7,138 nt of DNA from Actinomycetes bacterium (lineage in GTDB: Bacteria > Actinomycetota > Acidimicrobiia > Acidimicrobiales > RAAP-2), in assembly GCA_021777285.1 (NCBI GenBank), contig JAJYDR010000115.1, positions 1 to 7,138 of the forward strand. Reading direction: 5' to 3'. The position numbers and the translations under genes are program-made. Shown piece after piece: positions 5,596-7,138 of the stretch (the stretch's first letter is position 1; every line of letters begins with the position of its first letter). The notes beneath the pieces were generated by a model. It did no database searches. It was not told the DNA's origin and saw nothing but the letters and a program-made list of their open reading frames with translations.

Positions 5596-5601
5596 ACGTT
5601 A
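5596..5601 (-). promoter_or_regulatory. candidate -10 box giving a leaderless mrp transcript
   Basis: TAACGT on the minus strand ends 6 nt before the GTG at 5589, and no Shine-Dalgarno sequence intervenes. Initiation at the start codon would explain this. The -35 region (around 5619-5625) does not resemble a consensus. The same arrangement is seen at the receiver and Nudix genes. Confidence 0.35.
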
Positions 5602-5662
5602 CCGGGGCGGCTGCGGTATCGCTCGGGCGAGGACCCCGCTACCATGAGTGACGTCCGCAACT

Positions 5663-5669
5663 GAAGGAG
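5663..5669 (+). promoter_or_regulatory. ribosome-binding site of erpA
   Basis: GAAGGAG lies 4 nt before the ATG at 5674, the strongest ribosome-binding site in the window. A TAnnnT hexamer (TACCAT, 5640-5645) upstream could be the -10 box, with a leader of about 21 nt, but no clear -35 accompanies it. Confidence 0.65.
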
Positions 5670-5673
5670 CCTC

Positions 5674-6042
5674 ATGACCGACGTCATCACCACGGGCGCC
5701 GACGCCACCGTCGCCGAGCCCATCACCCTGACCGCCAGCGCCGCGTCCAAGGTCGCTGAGTTGATCGCTGCCGAAGGCGTCGAAGAGGCGCTCGCGCTTC
5801 GCATCGCCGTCAAGTCCGGCGGCTGCTCGGGCTTCCAGTACGACATGTACTTCGACTCCGAGATCGCCGGCGACGACGTCGTACGCGATTTCGACGGCGT
5901 GAAGGTCGTCGTCGACGGTGCGAGCGCGGAGTTGCTCACCGGGGCGACACTCGACTTTACCGACGGACTCCAGGGCGCGGGCTTCCACATCTCGAACCCC
6001 AACGCCACGCGCACCTGCGGGTGCGGCAACTCCTTCAGCTGA
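5674..6042 (+). CDS. erpA: A-type Fe-S cluster carrier, ErpA/IscA (HesB) family
   Basis: A 122-residue protein. After a polar N-terminal extension of about 15 residues, the HesB/IscA core begins at ITLTASAASKVAELI. The three cluster ligands are present: Cys51 in SGGCSGF, and Cys115-Gly-Cys117 in the C-terminal TCGCGNSF. GAGFHISNPNA just before the last pair is typical of the family. A-type carriers accept Fe-S clusters from scaffolds (SUF in actinobacteria) and deliver them to enzymes. The single-copy actinobacterial member is usually called ErpA, but sequence alone does not exclude IscA or SufA. A RidA-family gene follows after 12 nt on the same strand, so the two are probably cotranscribed. 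The mrp gene is divergent. Confidence 0.94.
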   Translation: MTDVITTGADATVAEPITLTASAASKVAELIAAEGVEEALALRIAVKSGGCSGFQYDMYFDSEIAGDDVVRDFDGVKVVVDGASAELLTGATLDFTDGLQGAGFHISNPNATRTCGCGNSFS

Positions 6043-6054
6043 TCGGCGAACTCC

Positions 6055-6420
6055 GTGTCCACTCCCGTAGGGCCCTACTCACCGTGGCGTCGTGCCGGTG
6101 ACCTCGTCGTGATCTCGGGCCAGCTCGGCCTCCTGCCCGGACACGACTCGCCGACCATGGCCGACCCGTCCGCCGCCGGCCAGCTGCGCCAGGCGCTCGA
6201 GAACGCCCGCGAGGTCCTCGCCGAGGCGGGCGCTACCCTCGACCAAGTCGTCAAGGCGACGCTGTTCCTGCTCGACATGGATGACTTCGGTCCCTGCAAC
6301 GAGGTCTGGGTCGAGGCCTTCACGGTTCCACGTCCGACTCGTTCGGCGGTCGCGGTGGCCCAGCTGCCGCTCGGCGCCCGTGCCGAGGTTGAGCTCTGGG
6401 CCTACGCCCCCACGCATTAG
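6055..6420 (+). CDS. RidA (YjgF/YER057c/UK114) family protein
   Basis: A 121-residue protein matching the single-domain family length. It opens with VGPYSPWRRAGDLVVISGQLG, the typical first strands, and continues with ENAREVLAEAGATLDQVVKATLFLLDM. Near the C-terminus it keeps the active-site arginine in PRPTRSAVAVAQLP (Arg96) and the acidic residues of ARAEVELWA (Glu111, Glu113). Archetypal RidA hydrolyses reactive enamine/imine intermediates, such as 2-aminoacrylate released by PLP enzymes. Arg96 supports deaminase activity here. The neighbour of the conserved Asn is Cys81 and the usual Tyr is Trp85, so it may belong to a subgroup other than the archetype. The GTG at 6055 lies 12 nt after erpA with only a weak ribosome-binding site. 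Its stop codon interlocks with that of the convergent regulator (4-nt overlap). Confidence 0.92.
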   Translation: MSTPVGPYSPWRRAGDLVVISGQLGLLPGHDSPTMADPSAAGQLRQALENAREVLAEAGATLDQVVKATLFLLDMDDFGPCNEVWVEAFTVPRPTRSAVAVAQLPLGARAEVELWAYAPTH

Positions 6421-7121
6421 TCGTCGCCGTCGCCCCGTTCGCTGTCGGCGCCGAACTTGTAGCCAACCGAGCGCACCGTCTGGATCAGGTGGGCGTGCTC
6501 CTCACCGAGTTTCGCGCGTAGTCGACGCACGTGGACGTCCACGGTCCGCGCGCCACCGTAGTACTCGTAACCCCAGACGCGACTGAGCAGGGTCTCGCGC
6601 GTGAAGACCCGTTGGGGGTTGGTGGCGAGGAACCGGAGCAGTTCGTACTCCATGTAGGTCAGGTCCATCACGCGTCCAGCGATGGTGGCCTGATAGGTCT
6701 CGAGATTCATGACCAGTCCACCCTGCTCGATGTGGGCGGCGACGTTCTCGTTGCCGGCCCGGCGCAGCCGATGGCGCAGCCGGGTCGACAGCTCGCTCAC
6801 GTCGAAGGGGCCCACGACGAAGTCGTCGAAGAGGTCCTCGCGAAACGTCAGGTCGTCGAGCTGGTAGTGGTCCACAAGTAGGATGATCGGCCCGACCGGA
6901 CGGTCCCGGTGGCGAAGCTGGCGACAGAGGTTCATCGCGTCGTTGAACGGGAAGCCTGCGGCGTTGATCACGGCGCCGGCGTAGCCGTCGGTCGGCTCAA
7001 GCGCGGTGACTTCGTTCAGGCGCCCGGACGAGGCGACCGCGGGGGTGACGCCCGTGACCTCGAAGGCCTTCTTGATCGGCCCCTCGCACGAGGGCACGCA
7101 GAGCACGACGTCGATGGTCAC
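6417..7121 (-). CDS. GlnR-like orphan winged-helix regulator with a degenerate receiver domain
   Basis: A 234-residue OmpR/PhoB-type protein. The C-terminal winged helix (about 135-225) is well conserved: MDLTYMEYELLRFLATNPQR, RVWGYEYYGGARTVDVHVRR, then LRAKLG and the wing TVRSVGYKF. It closely resembles actinobacterial GlnR, the orphan nitrogen regulator. The N-terminal receiver (1-120) has lost the phosphorylation pocket. The phosphoacceptor site appears to be Asn53 (GAVINAAG), no acidic pair follows the first strand (VVLCVPS), and the conserved lysine is Gly104 (FVVGPFD). It should therefore act independently of a histidine kinase. The C-terminus is acidic. The GTG at 7121 is the likely start, but only 17 nt upstream are visible and no ribosome-binding site is seen. 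GlnR identity is suggested, not established, so no symbol is given. Confidence 0.9.
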   Translation of the reverse strand: MTIDVVLCVPSCEGPIKKAFEVTGVTPAVASSGRLNEVTALEPTDGYAGAVINAAGFPFNDAMNLCRQLRHRDRPVGPIILLVDHYQLDDLTFREDLFDDFVVGPFDVSELSTRLRHRLRRAGNENVAAHIEQGGLVMNLETYQATIAGRVMDLTYMEYELLRFLATNPQRVFTRETLLSRVWGYEYYGGARTVDVHVRRLRAKLGEEHAHLIQTVRSVGYKFGADSERGDGDD

Positions 7122-7138
7122 AACAGGGGCAGGTACCG

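Noticed and set aside
5622..5631. Short palindrome CTCG-GG-CGAG in the mrp-erpA gap
   Set aside because: Arms of 4 bp are expected by chance in sequence this GC-rich.

Overview
The window is GC-rich chromosomal DNA from an actinobacterium. A WhiB-family regulator, an actinobacterial-type winged-helix regulator resembling GlnR, many GTG starts and TAnnnT promoter hexamers all point to Actinomycetota. The two response regulators suggest the Acidimicrobiia branch, but that is inference and no species can be named. I see no mobile element, CRISPR array, rRNA or phage gene. The genes look like ordinary vertically inherited housekeeping and regulatory genes.

Layout. Positions 1-320, minus strand: tRNA-Pro(CGG) then tRNA-Glu(UUC). 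Positions 321-1570, minus: a stand-alone receiver protein translationally coupled to a CorC-like CBS-domain protein. Positions 1571-1702: a divergent control region with a perfect 8-bp inverted repeat. Positions 1703-1951, plus: a short WhiB protein, overlapping tail-to-tail with the next unit. Positions 1937-3327, minus: a membrane-anchored thioredoxin-fold protein (DUF929-like) coupled to a VKOR-family disulfide oxidoreductase. Positions 3414-4196, plus: a Nudix hydrolase with a long insertion in its Nudix box. Positions 4197-4455: no intact gene, but a possible small membrane-protein frame interrupted by one amber codon. Positions 4456-5589, minus: an Mrp/ApbC Fe-S carrier ATPase. Positions 5674-6420, plus: erpA followed by a RidA-family gene. 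Positions 6417-7121, minus: a GlnR-like winged-helix regulator with a degenerate receiver.

How they work together. Two redox themes recur. Mrp and ErpA both handle Fe-S clusters and are transcribed divergently from an 84-bp gap, and WhiB is itself a likely Fe-S protein. The DUF929-like protein and VKOR form a plausible extracytoplasmic disulfide-forming pair. Both response regulators depart from the canonical phosphorylation switch, one mildly and one severely.

Expression signals split in two. Three genes without a Shine-Dalgarno sequence (receiver, Nudix, mrp) have a TAnnnT hexamer ending 6-7 nt before a GTG start, which suggests leaderless mRNAs. whiB, the DUF929-like gene and erpA have purine-rich ribosome-binding sites. 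I found no clearly new multi-gene system. The items most worth following are the palindrome at 1593-1611, the amber-interrupted frame at 4218-4415 and the coupled thiol-oxidation pair.
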